A DNA stretch of 64,000 nt, taken from CAYJBH01 sp964368625 (lineage in GTDB: Bacteria; Bacillota; Clostridia; Oscillospirales; Ruminococcaceae). Below the pieces are notes generated by a model that was not told where the DNA came from, ran no database searches, and saw nothing but the letters and a program-made list of their open reading frames with translations. Each line of letters starts with the position of its first letter. Position 1 is the stretch's first letter. Location: positions 32,602 through 96,601 of the forward strand of contig CAYJBH010000008.1 in assembly GCA_964368625.1 (NCBI GenBank). The letters are read 5' to 3'. Shown in pieces: positions 8,321 to 17,046 of the stretch. Position numbers and translations under genes: made by a program.

Positions 8321-9061
8321 TTAAATACCCATGCCGCCATCTACATAAAGAGTTTGACCGGTTATGTAGCTTGATGACGGTGATGCTAGAAATGCTACTG
8401 CATTTGCTATATCATCTGCACTTCCCAACCTTCCAACAGGTATAGTTGCCTTTATCTGATCTTTAACGGTATCAGATAATACATCGGTCATATCAGTTTC
8501 GATGTAACCGGGTGCAACAACATTAACGGTAACTCCTTTTGTGGCAAATTCCTTAGCCATCGACATAGAAAAACCAACAATACCTGCCTTGCTCGCAGCA
8601 TAGTTACACTGTCCGGCATTTCCATGGCCGCCAACAACGCTTCCGATGTTAATAATTCGTCCAAACCGTTGCTTCATCATCGGGCGACAGGCAGTTTTGG
8701 TGCATAAAAATGCGCCTTTCAAATTAGTATTAATAACCTGGTCGAAGTCCTCTTCGCTCATACGCATTATTAAGTTATCACGCGTTACACCGGCGTTGTT
8801 AACCAGTATATCAATACTGCCAAATTCAGAAATACATTTTTCAATCAGCTCGGTTGCCTGTGCAGCTACCGAAACATCGGCCTTAAAGGTTACAGCTTTA
8901 ACACCTTTAGCTCTACAAAGTAGAGCGGTTTTTTCAGCAGATTCGCTGTTGCCTGCATAGTTGATAACAACATTGGCACCAAGTGATGCAAGCTGTAGAC
9001 ATATACCGCTTCCTATACCGCGACCGCCGCCGGTTACCACTGCATTTTTACCTGTCAGCAT
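8321..9061 (-). CDS. fabG: 3-oxoacyl-ACP reductase
   Basis: NADPH-dependent reduction of 3-oxoacyl-ACP; short-chain dehydrogenase fold, 246 aa. Cofactor loop TGGGRGIGSGICLQ, NNAG in ILVNNAGVTRDN, catalytic Ser in INIGSVVGGHGN, and the YxxxK pair in NYAASKAGIVGFS are all present, and the tail SSYITGQTLYVDGGMGI is classical for FabG. AAGGAGG precedes the ATG; the start overlaps the end of fabD by 14 bases. Confidence 0.97.
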   Translation of the reverse strand: MLTGKNAVVTGGGRGIGSGICLQLASLGANVVINYAGNSESAEKTALLCRAKGVKAVTFKADVSVAAQATELIEKCISEFGSIDILVNNAGVTRDNLIMRMSEEDFDQVINTNLKGAFLCTKTACRPMMKQRFGRIINIGSVVGGHGNAGQCNYAASKAGIVGFSMSMAKEFATKGVTVNVVAPGYIETDMTDVLSDTVKDQIKATIPVGRLGSADDIANAVAFLASPSSSYITGQTLYVDGGMGI

Positions 9062-9992
9062 TTTGTTCCTCCTTAATAACCGTTATAACCTTTTCGAGAT
9101 CCTCAGCAGAATCTATAGAGTAACATTCGATGCCGGGTGCTGTCTTTTTAACAAAACCCGCCAGTGCTTTGCCGGGGCCTATTTCGATAAATCTTTCAAT
9201 TCCGTCAGCAACCATGTTTTCTATAATATCCTGCATATAAACACTGCTCATTACCTGTAGACGCAAAACCTCTTTTAAACTCTCACCCTCGGATAGGGGT
9301 TTAGCAGTTAGGTTGTGGTAAACCGATATTTTAGCTTTGCCTGGCTCTATATTGCTAAAATATTTTAGCAGTTTTTCGGCTGCAGGCTCCATTAGCGATG
9401 TATGGAAAGCACCGCTAACCTTTAGTGGCAAACAACGCTTTGCACCGGCTGTTTTAGCAAGCTCGCTCGCCTTATTAACAGCCTCTGCCTTGCCGGCAAT
9501 AACAAGCTGACCCGGGCAGTTATAGTTTGCTATACTAACATCACCAACCTCATTGCAAAGCTCGTTAAGCTTGTCCCGGTCAAGTCCTAATACGGCAGAC
9601 ATTCCGCATTCTATCCCATCGCAGGCGGTTTCCATTGCTTGTGCCCTAAAACTCATCAACGGAATTAATGTTTCTATGTCGAAACATCCTGCTGCATATA
9701 GAGCGGAATATTCACCTAGGCTAAGTCCGGCAACTGCAGAGGGAATAATGCCATGTTCTGCTAGTAAATCGGTAACTCCTACGGCAAATGTTGCCATGCA
9801 TGGTTGGGTGTATAAAGTTCTTGAAAGTAGCTCTTCCGGACCGTCTTTAAACAATCCTAAAAGATTAAAATCAAGGTGTTTCTGTGCTGAGTTAACAGCC
9901 TTTGCAAAGGTAGGATGCTTTTCGTAAAGATCGATCCCCATGCCTATATGCTGGCTTCCTTGACCGGCATATAAAAAAGCAGTTTTCTTCAT
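9048..9992 (-). CDS. fabD: Malonyl-CoA:ACP transacylase
   Basis: Transfers malonyl from CoA to ACP. The protein begins MKKTAFLYAGQGSQHIGMG, has the nucleophile elbow GLSLGEYSAL, the RaqAM segment SFRAQAMETA, and the catalytic His in VSGAFHTSLMEPA. Length 314 aa is normal. The ATG overlaps the fabK stop by one base (TAATG). Confidence 0.97.
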   Translation of the reverse strand: MKKTAFLYAGQGSQHIGMGIDLYEKHPTFAKAVNSAQKHLDFNLLGLFKDGPEELLSRTLYTQPCMATFAVGVTDLLAEHGIIPSAVAGLSLGEYSALYAAGCFDIETLIPLMSFRAQAMETACDGIECGMSAVLGLDRDKLNELCNEVGDVSIANYNCPGQLVIAGKAEAVNKASELAKTAGAKRCLPLKVSGAFHTSLMEPAAEKLLKYFSNIEPGKAKISVYHNLTAKPLSEGESLKEVLRLQVMSSVYMQDIIENMVADGIERFIEIGPGKALAGFVKKTAPGIECYSIDSAEDLEKVITVIKEEQNADR

Positions 9993-10930
9993 TAGGTGTT
10001 GCCCTCGATTTTGAGGTTTGCGGCCACCTTTTTAGCATCCTCATACATCTCTTCAAAAATTACACGCAGCGGACGAATTTCGGTAAGCTGACCAGTTGTT
10101 TGTCCCGCCATAAGGCTACCTGTAGCAGTATCGCCATCAAATACCGAACGGCGTAAACTTCCAAGCGTAAACTGTTCCAGCTCCATGAGGGATGCTCCCT
10201 CCTTTTCTCTTTGAATATATGCCTTAGACATCTGATTTTTAATAATACGAACCGGTGCACCGATACTTCTTCCGGTAACAACGGTGTCGCTTCCCTTTGC
10301 CTTAATAAGAGCCTGTTTATAGTTTTCATGTATTGGGCACTCAACACTTGTAAGTAGGCATGTTCCAAGCTGAACACCACAGGCACCTAACGCAAATGCA
10401 GCTGCAAGTTGTCTGCCATCGGCAATGCCACCTGCCGCAACAACCGGTACGTTAACGGTATCAACTACCTGAGGAATCAACGCCATAGTTGCCATCTCGC
10501 CAACATGGCCGCCGCTTTCGGTTCCCTCGGCTATAACAGCATCTGCACCATAATCAACAACCCTCTTTGCAAGGATAGGAGCAGGAATAACCGGCATAAC
10601 AAAAATTCCGGCTTCCTTCCATTTTTTAATATATTTTGATGGGTTTCCTGCGCCGGTAGATAAAAACTTAACACCCATCTCTATAACAAGGTCAGACATT
10701 TTCTCAGAATCCGGATTCATAAGCATGATGTTAACACCGAAAGGTTTGTCGGTTTTTTCACGACAAATATTTATCTCTTCCGCCAATTTTTCTGCCGTCA
10801 TTGCCGCTGCACCAATAAGGCCGAGGCCGCCGGCATTAGTAACCGCCGCCGCAAATTCTCCGGTTGCAATGTTTGCCATTCCACCCTGAATAAACGGAAA
10901 CTCGGTGTTTAGAATATTGTTTAATCGCAT
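9992..10930 (-). CDS. fabK: FMN-dependent enoyl-ACP reductase
   Basis: Reduces trans-2-enoyl-ACP in the last step of each elongation cycle. It belongs to the 2-nitropropane-dioxygenase-like flavoprotein family: FPFIQGGMANIATGEFAAAV, NAGGLGLIGAA, AEGTESGGHVG, VPVVAAGGIADGRQ and GACGVQLGTCLL. Length 312 aa. Position between fabH and fabD in a fab operon makes FabK the right call rather than nitronate monooxygenase. No fabI is seen in the window, so this is probably the only enoyl reductase of the pathway here. Confidence 0.95.
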   Translation of the reverse strand: MRLNNILNTEFPFIQGGMANIATGEFAAAVTNAGGLGLIGAAAMTAEKLAEEINICREKTDKPFGVNIMLMNPDSEKMSDLVIEMGVKFLSTGAGNPSKYIKKWKEAGIFVMPVIPAPILAKRVVDYGADAVIAEGTESGGHVGEMATMALIPQVVDTVNVPVVAAGGIADGRQLAAAFALGACGVQLGTCLLTSVECPIHENYKQALIKAKGSDTVVTGRSIGAPVRIIKNQMSKAYIQREKEGASLMELEQFTLGSLRRSVFDGDTATGSLMAGQTTGQLTEIRPLRVIFEEMYEDAKKVAANLKIEGNT

Positions 10931-10932
10931 AG

Positions 10933-11880
10933 TTAGTCCTTTCGATCCATATATATACCGCCATATGTAAGGCCGGCGCCAAAACCTATTAAAAGTATGC
11001 TATCACTGGGTTTTATAAGCTTTTTCTCAAACATTTCATCCAGCGCAATTGGTATGCTTGCCGCCGAGGTGTTACCGTAACGATCGATGTTTTTATAAAA
11101 TCTCTCGGGGGGCAGTCCTGCTCTTTTTGCTGCAAAATCAATTATCCTTGAGTTCGCCTGATGGCAGATAATGTGGTTGACCTCGTCGGCAGTTTTTTCG
11201 GCTTCTTCCAACAGTTTTTTTAGTGTAGAGCTTAAAACTTCGGTCGCAAAGCGAAAAACTTCCTTACCATTCATAACCACCTTTTCTATCTCGGCACGCT
11301 TGTTAGAATAAAGAACATCGCTGTTTCCTCTAGCTCCAAAATGGCTAAGATATCGATGTTTATCTGAAAGCTTGATAACGGCCGCCGATGATCCATCTCC
11401 AAATAATACACAGGTAGAGCGGTCGGTAAAATCCATAATACTGCTTAGTTGTTCGGCACCAACAACTAATGCATAGGTTTTTTGATGTGCCATAAGCAGT
11501 GCTCTTGCAGTGTCCAGCCCATAGATAAATCCGGTACAGGCTGAGTTTATATCCATGCAAAGTGTGGTTTCAGAAAGCCCTAGTGCAGCCTGAATCATAC
11601 ATGAGGTAGATGGGGTAGAGTAGTCGGCTGTAAAGGTAGCCACTAAACAGATAGATATATCCTGGGCTGTTAAACCTGAACGTTCAAGAGCTGTTTTAGC
11701 AGCGGCTATTGCAAGGCCGTTACAACTCTCATCCTCATTGCAAAGATACCGTTGTTTTATTCCTGTTCTCTCGGTTATCCATTCATCATCGGTATCAACA
11801 AACCGCTTCATATCATCGTTTGAAAACACATTTTTGGGAAGACTACGCCCTGTTGAAACAATCTCAATTCCCGGTAACAT
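10933..11880 (-). CDS. fabH: 3-oxoacyl-ACP synthase III
   Basis: Starts fatty-acid synthesis by condensing acyl-CoA with malonyl-ACP. The Cys-His-Asn triad is visible: DINSACTGFIYGLD, HIICHQANSRIIDFA and RYGNTSAASIPIALDE. The N-terminal TDDEWITERTGIKQR and C-terminal LLIGFGAGLTYG are typical. 315 aa. It lies between accA and fabK; AAAGGGA precedes the ATG. Confidence 0.97.
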   Translation of the reverse strand: MLPGIEIVSTGRSLPKNVFSNDDMKRFVDTDDEWITERTGIKQRYLCNEDESCNGLAIAAAKTALERSGLTAQDISICLVATFTADYSTPSTSCMIQAALGLSETTLCMDINSACTGFIYGLDTARALLMAHQKTYALVVGAEQLSSIMDFTDRSTCVLFGDGSSAAVIKLSDKHRYLSHFGARGNSDVLYSNKRAEIEKVVMNGKEVFRFATEVLSSTLKKLLEEAEKTADEVNHIICHQANSRIIDFAAKRAGLPPERFYKNIDRYGNTSAASIPIALDEMFEKKLIKPSDSILLIGFGAGLTYGGIYMDRKD

Positions 11881-11898
11881 TTGGGTTTTGTCCCTTTC

Positions 11899-12726
11899 TT
11901 ATAATTGTGATAAGTCACGCTCGGTTACAAACTTGTTGCCCATAGATCTAAACTTGCGATATCGATGGTTAGAGTAGTCTGAAATCTTCGATAACCGGTC
12001 TAAAGCGGTGGCTAGATGATCATCAAGTATTTCAAAAAACATCTCGCTGTCGGTGTGTGCTCCACCGTCCGGTTCGGGAATAATCTCATCAACAACTCCA
12101 AGAATCCTTAAATCATCGGCTGTAAGCTTCATATATTTGCTTGCCTCTTTTGCTCGTGAGGAGTCCTTCCAGAGTATCGAGGCAAACCCTTCAGGCGATA
12201 GAACCGAGTAGATTGCATTTTCGGCCATTAAAACAATGTTGCCAACTCCGAGTGCAAGAGCGCCACCACTTCCGCCTTCTCCTAAAATCACCGCAATTGT
12301 TGGCACACTTAGGGCGCTCATCTCGGCAATACATCTTGCTATGGCGTTGCCCTGACCGTTCTCCTCTGCCTCCATGCCGGGGTATGCACCCGGTGTATCG
12401 ATAAAGGTTATAATAGGTCGCTTAAACTTTTCGGCCGCCTTCATAAGCCTTATGGCTTTTCGATAACCCTGAGGGTTTGGCATACCAAAGTTATATCGAA
12501 GATTTTCATCAAGTTCTCTACCTTTACAATGACCGATAACGGTTACCGGTTGACCGTGGAAGGTGGCGATTCCTCCTTTGATGCTTGCATCCTCAAGCGA
12601 TAAACGGTCGCCCTGTTGTTCAAAAAAATCTCCAAAGAGCGCTTCAATTATCTCGGTTATGTTAGGTCGCTGTGCATTTCTTGCAAGAACAACCTTTTCC
12701 CATTCGGGGTAGTTATGTTTATCCAC
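11899..12726 (-). CDS. accA: Acetyl-CoA carboxylase carboxyltransferase subunit alpha
   Basis: With AccD forms the carboxyltransferase that makes malonyl-CoA. 275 aa with crotonase fold segments: VIGHCKGRELDENLRYNFG, FIDTPGAYPGMEAEENGQGN, AVILGEGGSGGALALG and VLSPEGFASILWKD, all hallmark AccA sequences. The start is GTG, with GGAGCC about 10 bases upstream. Carboxylase genes precede the elongation genes in this operon. Confidence 0.96.
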   Translation of the reverse strand: MDKHNYPEWEKVVLARNAQRPNITEIIEALFGDFFEQQGDRLSLEDASIKGGIATFHGQPVTVIGHCKGRELDENLRYNFGMPNPQGYRKAIRLMKAAEKFKRPIITFIDTPGAYPGMEAEENGQGNAIARCIAEMSALSVPTIAVILGEGGSGGALALGVGNIVLMAENAIYSVLSPEGFASILWKDSSRAKEASKYMKLTADDLRILGVVDEIIPEPDGGAHTDSEMFFEILDDHLATALDRLSKISDYSNHRYRKFRSMGNKFVTERDLSQL

Positions 12727-12762
12727 CTTTGCAACGGCTCCTTTCGTTTTATCTTTAAGATA

Positions 12763-13635
12763 TTATTTTAACCTCATTCCGTGAGACTTACTATGTAGTC
12801 TCAGCAGCTGGGTAATCGTCGTCTTCATATTATCACGTTCAACTATCTTGTCGATATAGCCGTGTTGTTGTAAAAACTCAGAGCGCTGAAACCCTTCGGG
12901 AAGTTTCTGGCCGATTGTCTGTTCAATTACCCTCGGGCCGGCAAAACCAATAAGTGCATTTGGCTCGGCAAGGGTAATATCACCCATCGAGGCAAAGCTT
13001 GCGGTAACTCCACCGGTGGTCGGATGGGTAAGATAAGATATATAAAGCCCCCCTCCATTTAGGAACCGTTCAACCGCAGCACAGGTTTTTGCCATCTGCA
13101 TAAGGGAAATAATTCCCTCCTGCATCCTAGCCCCTCCGCTAGCTGAAAAGATGATTAGCGGAAGCTGGTGTTTTGCGGCACGCTCAACAGCACAGCTAAC
13201 CTTTTCGCCCACAACAGCACCCATGCTACCCATAAGAAAACGGCTGTCTAACACAACAACCACGACAGGATAACCGCTTATTTTGCCGTTGGCGGCAACA
13301 ACACCATCCTTTAAACCGGTGGTGCTTTGAAGTGAACTTATCTTTTCCCTATACTTTGGAAAGGAGAGTGGGTCGGCACTCTGCATTTTAGGCTCTATCT
13401 CGCTAAAGCTCCCGCTATCCAGCAAAATACTTAGTCGATGATAGGCAGATAAAGGCAGGTGGTGACCACAATTTTTACAAACCATAAGGTTGTCGTTAAG
13501 CTCGCTGCTTTCAATATCTACCTTACAGGTAGGGCAGGGAACACCCTGTTTTGTTGACGAGTGATCGCCAAGTCGCTCCCTTTTGGTTTTAAGCTGTAGC
13601 ATCCGCTCGCGGCGATTTGCAAAAATCCCCTTCAT
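12763..13635 (-). CDS. accD: Acetyl-CoA carboxylase carboxyltransferase subunit beta
   Basis: Partner of AccA. The N-terminal zinc ribbon is intact (CPTCKVDIESSELNDN then VCKNCG), followed by the carboxyltransferase fold with SASGGARMQEGIISLMQMA, YLTHPTTGGVTASFASMGD and AEPNALIGFAGPRVIEQT. 290 aa. AAGGAG precedes the ATG; 36 bases separate it from accA. Confidence 0.97.
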   Translation of the reverse strand: MKGIFANRRERMLQLKTKRERLGDHSSTKQGVPCPTCKVDIESSELNDNLMVCKNCGHHLPLSAYHRLSILLDSGSFSEIEPKMQSADPLSFPKYREKISSLQSTTGLKDGVVAANGKISGYPVVVVVLDSRFLMGSMGAVVGEKVSCAVERAAKHQLPLIIFSASGGARMQEGIISLMQMAKTCAAVERFLNGGGLYISYLTHPTTGGVTASFASMGDITLAEPNALIGFAGPRVIEQTIGQKLPEGFQRSEFLQQHGYIDKIVERDNMKTTITQLLRLHSKSHGMRLK

Positions 13636-13651
13636 GATTCTCCTTTAAAAT

Positions 13652-15019
13652 CTATTTTGTCTCACACCATTCAAGCAGTGTTGCAATGTTCTTTTCAATA
13701 AATCCGGTATCATATCTTCCACGAACAAACTCGGGATGATGCATAACCTCATGTAAAAAATCGGTGGTTGTGGGATAACCCTCGATAATAAGCTCCTCTA
13801 AAGCTCGGCGCATCTTACGAATAGCCTGTAGCCGTGTTGGTGCATGGGCTATAAGTTTCGCCACCATGGAATCATAGTAGGGACTAAGCCTATAACCTGT
13901 GTAAAGTGCGGTATCAACCCGAACACCGCATCCACCTGGCAGGTGCAACATCTCGGTTTCACCCGGTCTGCCGGCAAATCCGTTAAAGGCATCCTCAGCA
14001 TTAATCCTGCACTCTATCGCATGTCCGGTAAACTTTATATCCTGTTGGGAATATTTGAGTCCAACCCCTGCCGCAACCTCTATCTGAGCCTGAACCAGGT
14101 CAACTCCTGTTACCATCTCGGTTACCGGATGCTCAACCTGAATTCGGGTGTTCATCTCGATGAAATAGTAGTTGTTATCCTTGTCCATAACAAACTCGAT
14201 GGTTCCGGCACCACAGTATCCTACCGCCTTTGCAGCGGCAACCGCGTCGGCTCCGAGACGCTCCCTCAGCTCGGCTGAAAGCCCTTTTGCCGGGGATTCT
14301 TCAACCATCTTTTGATTTTTACGCTGAATCGAACACTCTCTTTCGCCAAGATGAATAACATTTCCCTTGCTGTCGGCAAGTATCTGAACCTCGATATGAC
14401 GTGGATTGAGTATTAGTTTTTCCATGTAAAGTTCACCGTTGCCGAAACAGGCTATTGCCTCCTGCGTTGCCTCGGTAAACTTTGCGGCAAGCTCCTCCTC
14501 GCTAAATGCGGCTCGCATGCCTCTGCCCCCGCCGCCGGCACTCGCCTTAACCAAAACAGGGTATCCTATATGTTTTGCAAGCTCGATTGCCTGTGTTGCA
14601 TTGGTGATAATGCCGTCTGATCCGGGAACAACCGGAACACCGCTTTTTTGCATAATACTTCTTGCCGATGCCTTGTTTCCCATGCTGCGAATAACATCGC
14701 CGGAAGGGCCGATAAAAACAATGCCGTGTTTATCGCAAAGATCTGAGAACACATCGTTTTCAGACAAAAAGCCATAACCGGGATGTAAAGCCTCACACCC
14801 GGTTTGCAGTGCCGCGGTTAATACCGCCTGCATATTTAGGTAGCTGTCTTTTGAGGGGGCCGGTCCGATGCATACCGAGTGGGTTGCGATCTGAACCGGA
14901 AGGCTATCGGCATCAGCCTCGGAGTAAACCATAACGCTTTCAACGCCCATCTCGCGGCAGGCACGAACAATTCTTAGCGCTATCTCGCCACGGTTTGCTA
15001 CTAATATACGTTTAAACAA
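13652..15019 (-). CDS. accC: Biotin carboxylase
   Basis: ATP-dependent carboxylation of biotin on AccB. 455 aa with MFKRILVANRGEIALRIVRA, the glycine-rich ATP loop KASAGGGGRGMR, the biotin/bicarbonate site MNTRIQVEHPVTEMVTG and GHAIECRINAEDA. The start codon is TTG, supported by AGGAG nine bases upstream and by the family N-terminus beginning there. It lies two bases after accB. Confidence 0.97.
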   Translation of the reverse strand: MFKRILVANRGEIALRIVRACREMGVESVMVYSEADADSLPVQIATHSVCIGPAPSKDSYLNMQAVLTAALQTGCEALHPGYGFLSENDVFSDLCDKHGIVFIGPSGDVIRSMGNKASARSIMQKSGVPVVPGSDGIITNATQAIELAKHIGYPVLVKASAGGGGRGMRAAFSEEELAAKFTEATQEAIACFGNGELYMEKLILNPRHIEVQILADSKGNVIHLGERECSIQRKNQKMVEESPAKGLSAELRERLGADAVAAAKAVGYCGAGTIEFVMDKDNNYYFIEMNTRIQVEHPVTEMVTGVDLVQAQIEVAAGVGLKYSQQDIKFTGHAIECRINAEDAFNGFAGRPGETEMLHLPGGCGVRVDTALYTGYRLSPYYDSMVAKLIAHAPTRLQAIRKMRRALEELIIEGYPTTTDFLHEVMHHPEFVRGRYDTGFIEKNIATLLEWCETK

Positions 15020-15021
15020 GG

Positions 15022-15474
15022 CTATACACTCCTCTTTACCGAGAACAGGGTATCTCCATATCCCACAAGCTCGGCATTGTTTGCATGAATCTTTAAAATT
15101 TCGCAGTCGTATGGCGCTGGTAGCTCGTTTAACATCTTCATCGCCTCAACTATGCAAAGTGGATCACCCTTTTTAACCTTGCTTCCAACCGTAACAAACG
15201 GGTCGGATTCAGGTGAAGGTGCCGAATAAAAGGTTCCTATAAGCGGAGCGGTTATAGCTTCGCCCTCCTGAACCTCTTCAGCTACCGCAACAGCAGAACC
15301 GGCCGCAATCGGAGTGTTAACAACTGTTGCAACAGGAGCAGCACCGGCGGCCATTACAACAGGAGCACCAGCTTTGGATAAAGACAGTTCAAATTCACCG
15401 TCTTTTATCGAAAACTCGCCGATGTTTGATGCCTGAAAATAGTCAAGCAGGGAGTATATTTCTTCTCTTTTCAT
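15022..15474 (-). CDS. accB: Biotin carboxyl carrier protein
   Basis: Carries biotin between the carboxylase and transferase. 150 aa: an N-terminal helical part, an Ala/Val/Pro-rich linker around residues 40-75, then the biotinyl domain with the modified lysine in CIVEAMKMLNEL. The ATG shares one base with the acpP stop (TAATG). Confidence 0.97.
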   Translation of the reverse strand: MKREEIYSLLDYFQASNIGEFSIKDGEFELSLSKAGAPVVMAAGAAPVATVVNTPIAAGSAVAVAEEVQEGEAITAPLIGTFYSAPSPESDPFVTVGSKVKKGDPLCIVEAMKMLNELPAPYDCEILKIHANNAELVGYGDTLFSVKRSV

Positions 15475-15698
15475 TATTGATTCTTCTCTATGTAATCTAC
15501 TATGTCTTTAACGGTTTTAAAGTTTGCAAGCTCCTCGTCCGGAATTGTTAGTCCGAATTCTTCTTCTAACGCCATGCTCATCTCAACGGCATCAAGGCTG
15601 TCAGCACCAAGATCATCTGTGATGTTAGCCTCAAGAGTTACCTCGTCTGCGCTACATCCGAGTGTGCTTACAATTGTGTCTTTTACCTTTTCAAACAT
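15474..15698 (-). CDS. acpP: Acyl carrier protein
   Basis: Small acidic carrier, 74 aa, with the phosphopantetheine serine in DDLGADSLDAVEMSM. First gene of the operon, with AGGAG before the ATG. The rest of the sequence (FGLTIPDEELANFKTVKDIV) is standard for fatty-acid ACP. Confidence 0.98.
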   Translation of the reverse strand: MFEKVKDTIVSTLGCSADEVTLEANITDDLGADSLDAVEMSMALEEEFGLTIPDEELANFKTVKDIVDYIEKNQ

Positions 15699-15731
15699 AT
15701 TAATCTCCTAAATATCGTCAAAAATACTTAC

Positions 15732-15765
15732 AAATATTTAATTAAATTATTTTAACTAAATATTT
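15732..15765. promoter_or_regulatory. Candidate operator in the fab operon leader
   Basis: AAATATTTA (15732-15740) and TAAATATTT (15757-15765) are a perfect 9-bp inverted repeat with a 16-nt spacer, located from about the predicted transcription start into the 5' leader of the fatty-acid operon. It could bind the MarR-family regulator encoded at the end of the operon; this is inference only. Confidence 0.35.
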
Positions 15766-15772
15766 TTAACTT

Positions 15773-15801
15773 ATTTTAACCGCAACAACGGTTTTTGTCA
15801 A
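15773..15801 (-). promoter_or_regulatory. Promoter of the fatty-acid synthesis operon
   Basis: Minus strand TTGACA (15801-15796), 17 bases, TAAAAT (15778-15773). It drives acpP and the genes beyond, leaving a leader of about 65 nt. Confidence 0.8.
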
Positions 15802-15802
15802 G

Positions 15803-15822
15803 AGTTTTTTTAATAAAAAACT
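15803..15822. promoter_or_regulatory. 20-bp palindrome between divergent promoters
   Basis: AGTTTTTT, TAAT, AAAAAACT forms a perfect dyad placed just upstream of the fab -35 box and seven bases before the -35 box of the divergent lipoprotein promoter. A shared operator or UP-type element is plausible. Confidence 0.4.
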
Positions 15823-15828
15823 TCTTTC

Positions 15829-15857
15829 TTGACTTAAGATTATAACTATGGTATAAA
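15829..15857 (+). promoter_or_regulatory. Promoter of the TPR lipoprotein gene
   Basis: TTGACT (15829-15834), 17 bases, TATAAA (15852-15857). The predicted start near 15865 rules out the earlier in-frame ATG at 15865 as the translation start. Confidence 0.75.
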
Positions 15858-15891
15858 CAAATAGTTGATAACAACAGCTATGGAGTTCATA

Positions 15892-16932
15892 ATGAAACAA
15901 ATAATAAAATTATTAGCTATATTAGCGCTTATTTTAACACTGCTTGCATCTTGCAGTAAATCCCCGGAAGAACTTTATCAAGAGCAGTATGAGCTTGGTA
16001 TGAAATATTTAACCGAGGCAAACTATGAAGAGGCTATAATCGCCTTTGAAGCAGCTATCGAGATTGAACCGAAAAATGTTGAGAGCTACATCGCCTTAGC
16101 GGACGTTTATATTGCAAACGGTGATATTGCTACTGCAATTGAGGTATTAAGCAATGTTCCGGAAGAGCTTCAGGGCAATCAAGTTTTAGCAGATAAAATT
16201 GCAGCGGTTTTAACCGAAACGGTAATGAATGATGATGGCAGCTATCATGTTATACAATACGATGACAATGCAAATATAATAACAATCTCGTATTACTTTG
16301 CTGATGGAACGCTGGATATAATAGAAGAATACGACGAAAGCGGAAAGGTTTTTAAAGAAAGCAGCTATCTTTCGGATGGAACACTTTATTATTGGCACTT
16401 CGTTGAGGAATACCATGAAAATGACATCAGAGCAAAAATAAGAGCCTACAATGAGGGTTCGCCGGGGTATCATATTAGTGAATTTTATGAAGATGGAAAA
16501 AATTATAAAACTGCTTGGTATGGTTCCGACGATACGGTGAGTAGTTGGCATATTTATGAGTACCACGATAACGGAAACTATGCAATAACAACAACGTACA
16601 ATGCGGACGGAAGTGTGCATAAGATTGATGAATCCAACGAAGATGGCGTACATATTAAATCAACACTTTATAATTTGGATGGGTCGGTGAATAGCTGGCA
16701 TATCCCGGAATACGATGAAAATGGGAATAATATAAAAACAACCTCTTATGATGCCGACGGCGTGGTGTATAATTGGACCGTTTATGAATATGATGCAAAT
16801 GGTAACAAGATAAAAACAACGGATTACAACGGAGATGGCTCGGTGAATAGATGGTATGTTGACGAATATGACGAAAACGGAAAACATGTAAACAGAACAG
16901 CTTATAATGCTGATGGTTCGGTTCGAGACTAA
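15892..16932 (+). CDS. Lipoprotein with TPR and tandem acidic repeats
   Basis: Surface lipoprotein of 346 aa. The signal peptide MKQIIKLLAILALILTLLAS ends at a lipobox cysteine. Residues about 25-95 hold two TPR-like units (YEEAIIAFEAAIEIEPKN, then ALADVYIANGDIATAIEVL). From about residue 110 to the end there are seven to eight copies of a 22-25-residue unit of the form W-x-x-x-EYDENGNxxKTTxYNxDGSV, like YwqK/MORN-type beta-hairpin repeats. The start at 15892 is set by GGAG and by the promoter position. Function unknown; the repeats suggest protein or glycan binding at the surface. It is monocistronic, divergent from the fab operon. Confidence 0.85.
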   Translation: MKQIIKLLAILALILTLLASCSKSPEELYQEQYELGMKYLTEANYEEAIIAFEAAIEIEPKNVESYIALADVYIANGDIATAIEVLSNVPEELQGNQVLADKIAAVLTETVMNDDGSYHVIQYDDNANIITISYYFADGTLDIIEEYDESGKVFKESSYLSDGTLYYWHFVEEYHENDIRAKIRAYNEGSPGYHISEFYEDGKNYKTAWYGSDDTVSSWHIYEYHDNGNYAITTTYNADGSVHKIDESNEDGVHIKSTLYNLDGSVNSWHIPEYDENGNNIKTTSYDADGVVYNWTVYEYDANGNKIKTTDYNGDGSVNRWYVDEYDENGKHVNRTAYNADGSVRD

Positions 16933-16981
16933 CGCGTTGCGTGCAACACATACCACGACAACAAAGAGCATGAGCATTTTA

Positions 16982-17010
16982 TTGACAGTTTATGTAGCAG
17001 ATAGTATAAT
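16982..17010 (+). promoter_or_regulatory. Promoter of proB
   Basis: TTGACA (16982-16987), 17 bases, TATAAT (17005-17010): full consensus. The following genes may be co-transcribed with proB. Confidence 0.85.
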
Positions 17011-17046
17011 TAACAAATAGATTATAAAAAGGAATGGCAAAAACAT

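Noticed and set aside
6125..15698. Polyketide or antibiotic synthesis cluster
   Set aside because: Ketosynthase, ketoreductase, dehydratase and ACP genes are all standard type II fatty-acid enzymes with a full acetyl-CoA carboxylase set.
16202..16977. Minus-strand reading frames opposite the repeat lipoprotein
   Set aside because: They mirror the repetitive plus-strand gene, lack ribosome sites and show no protein family features.
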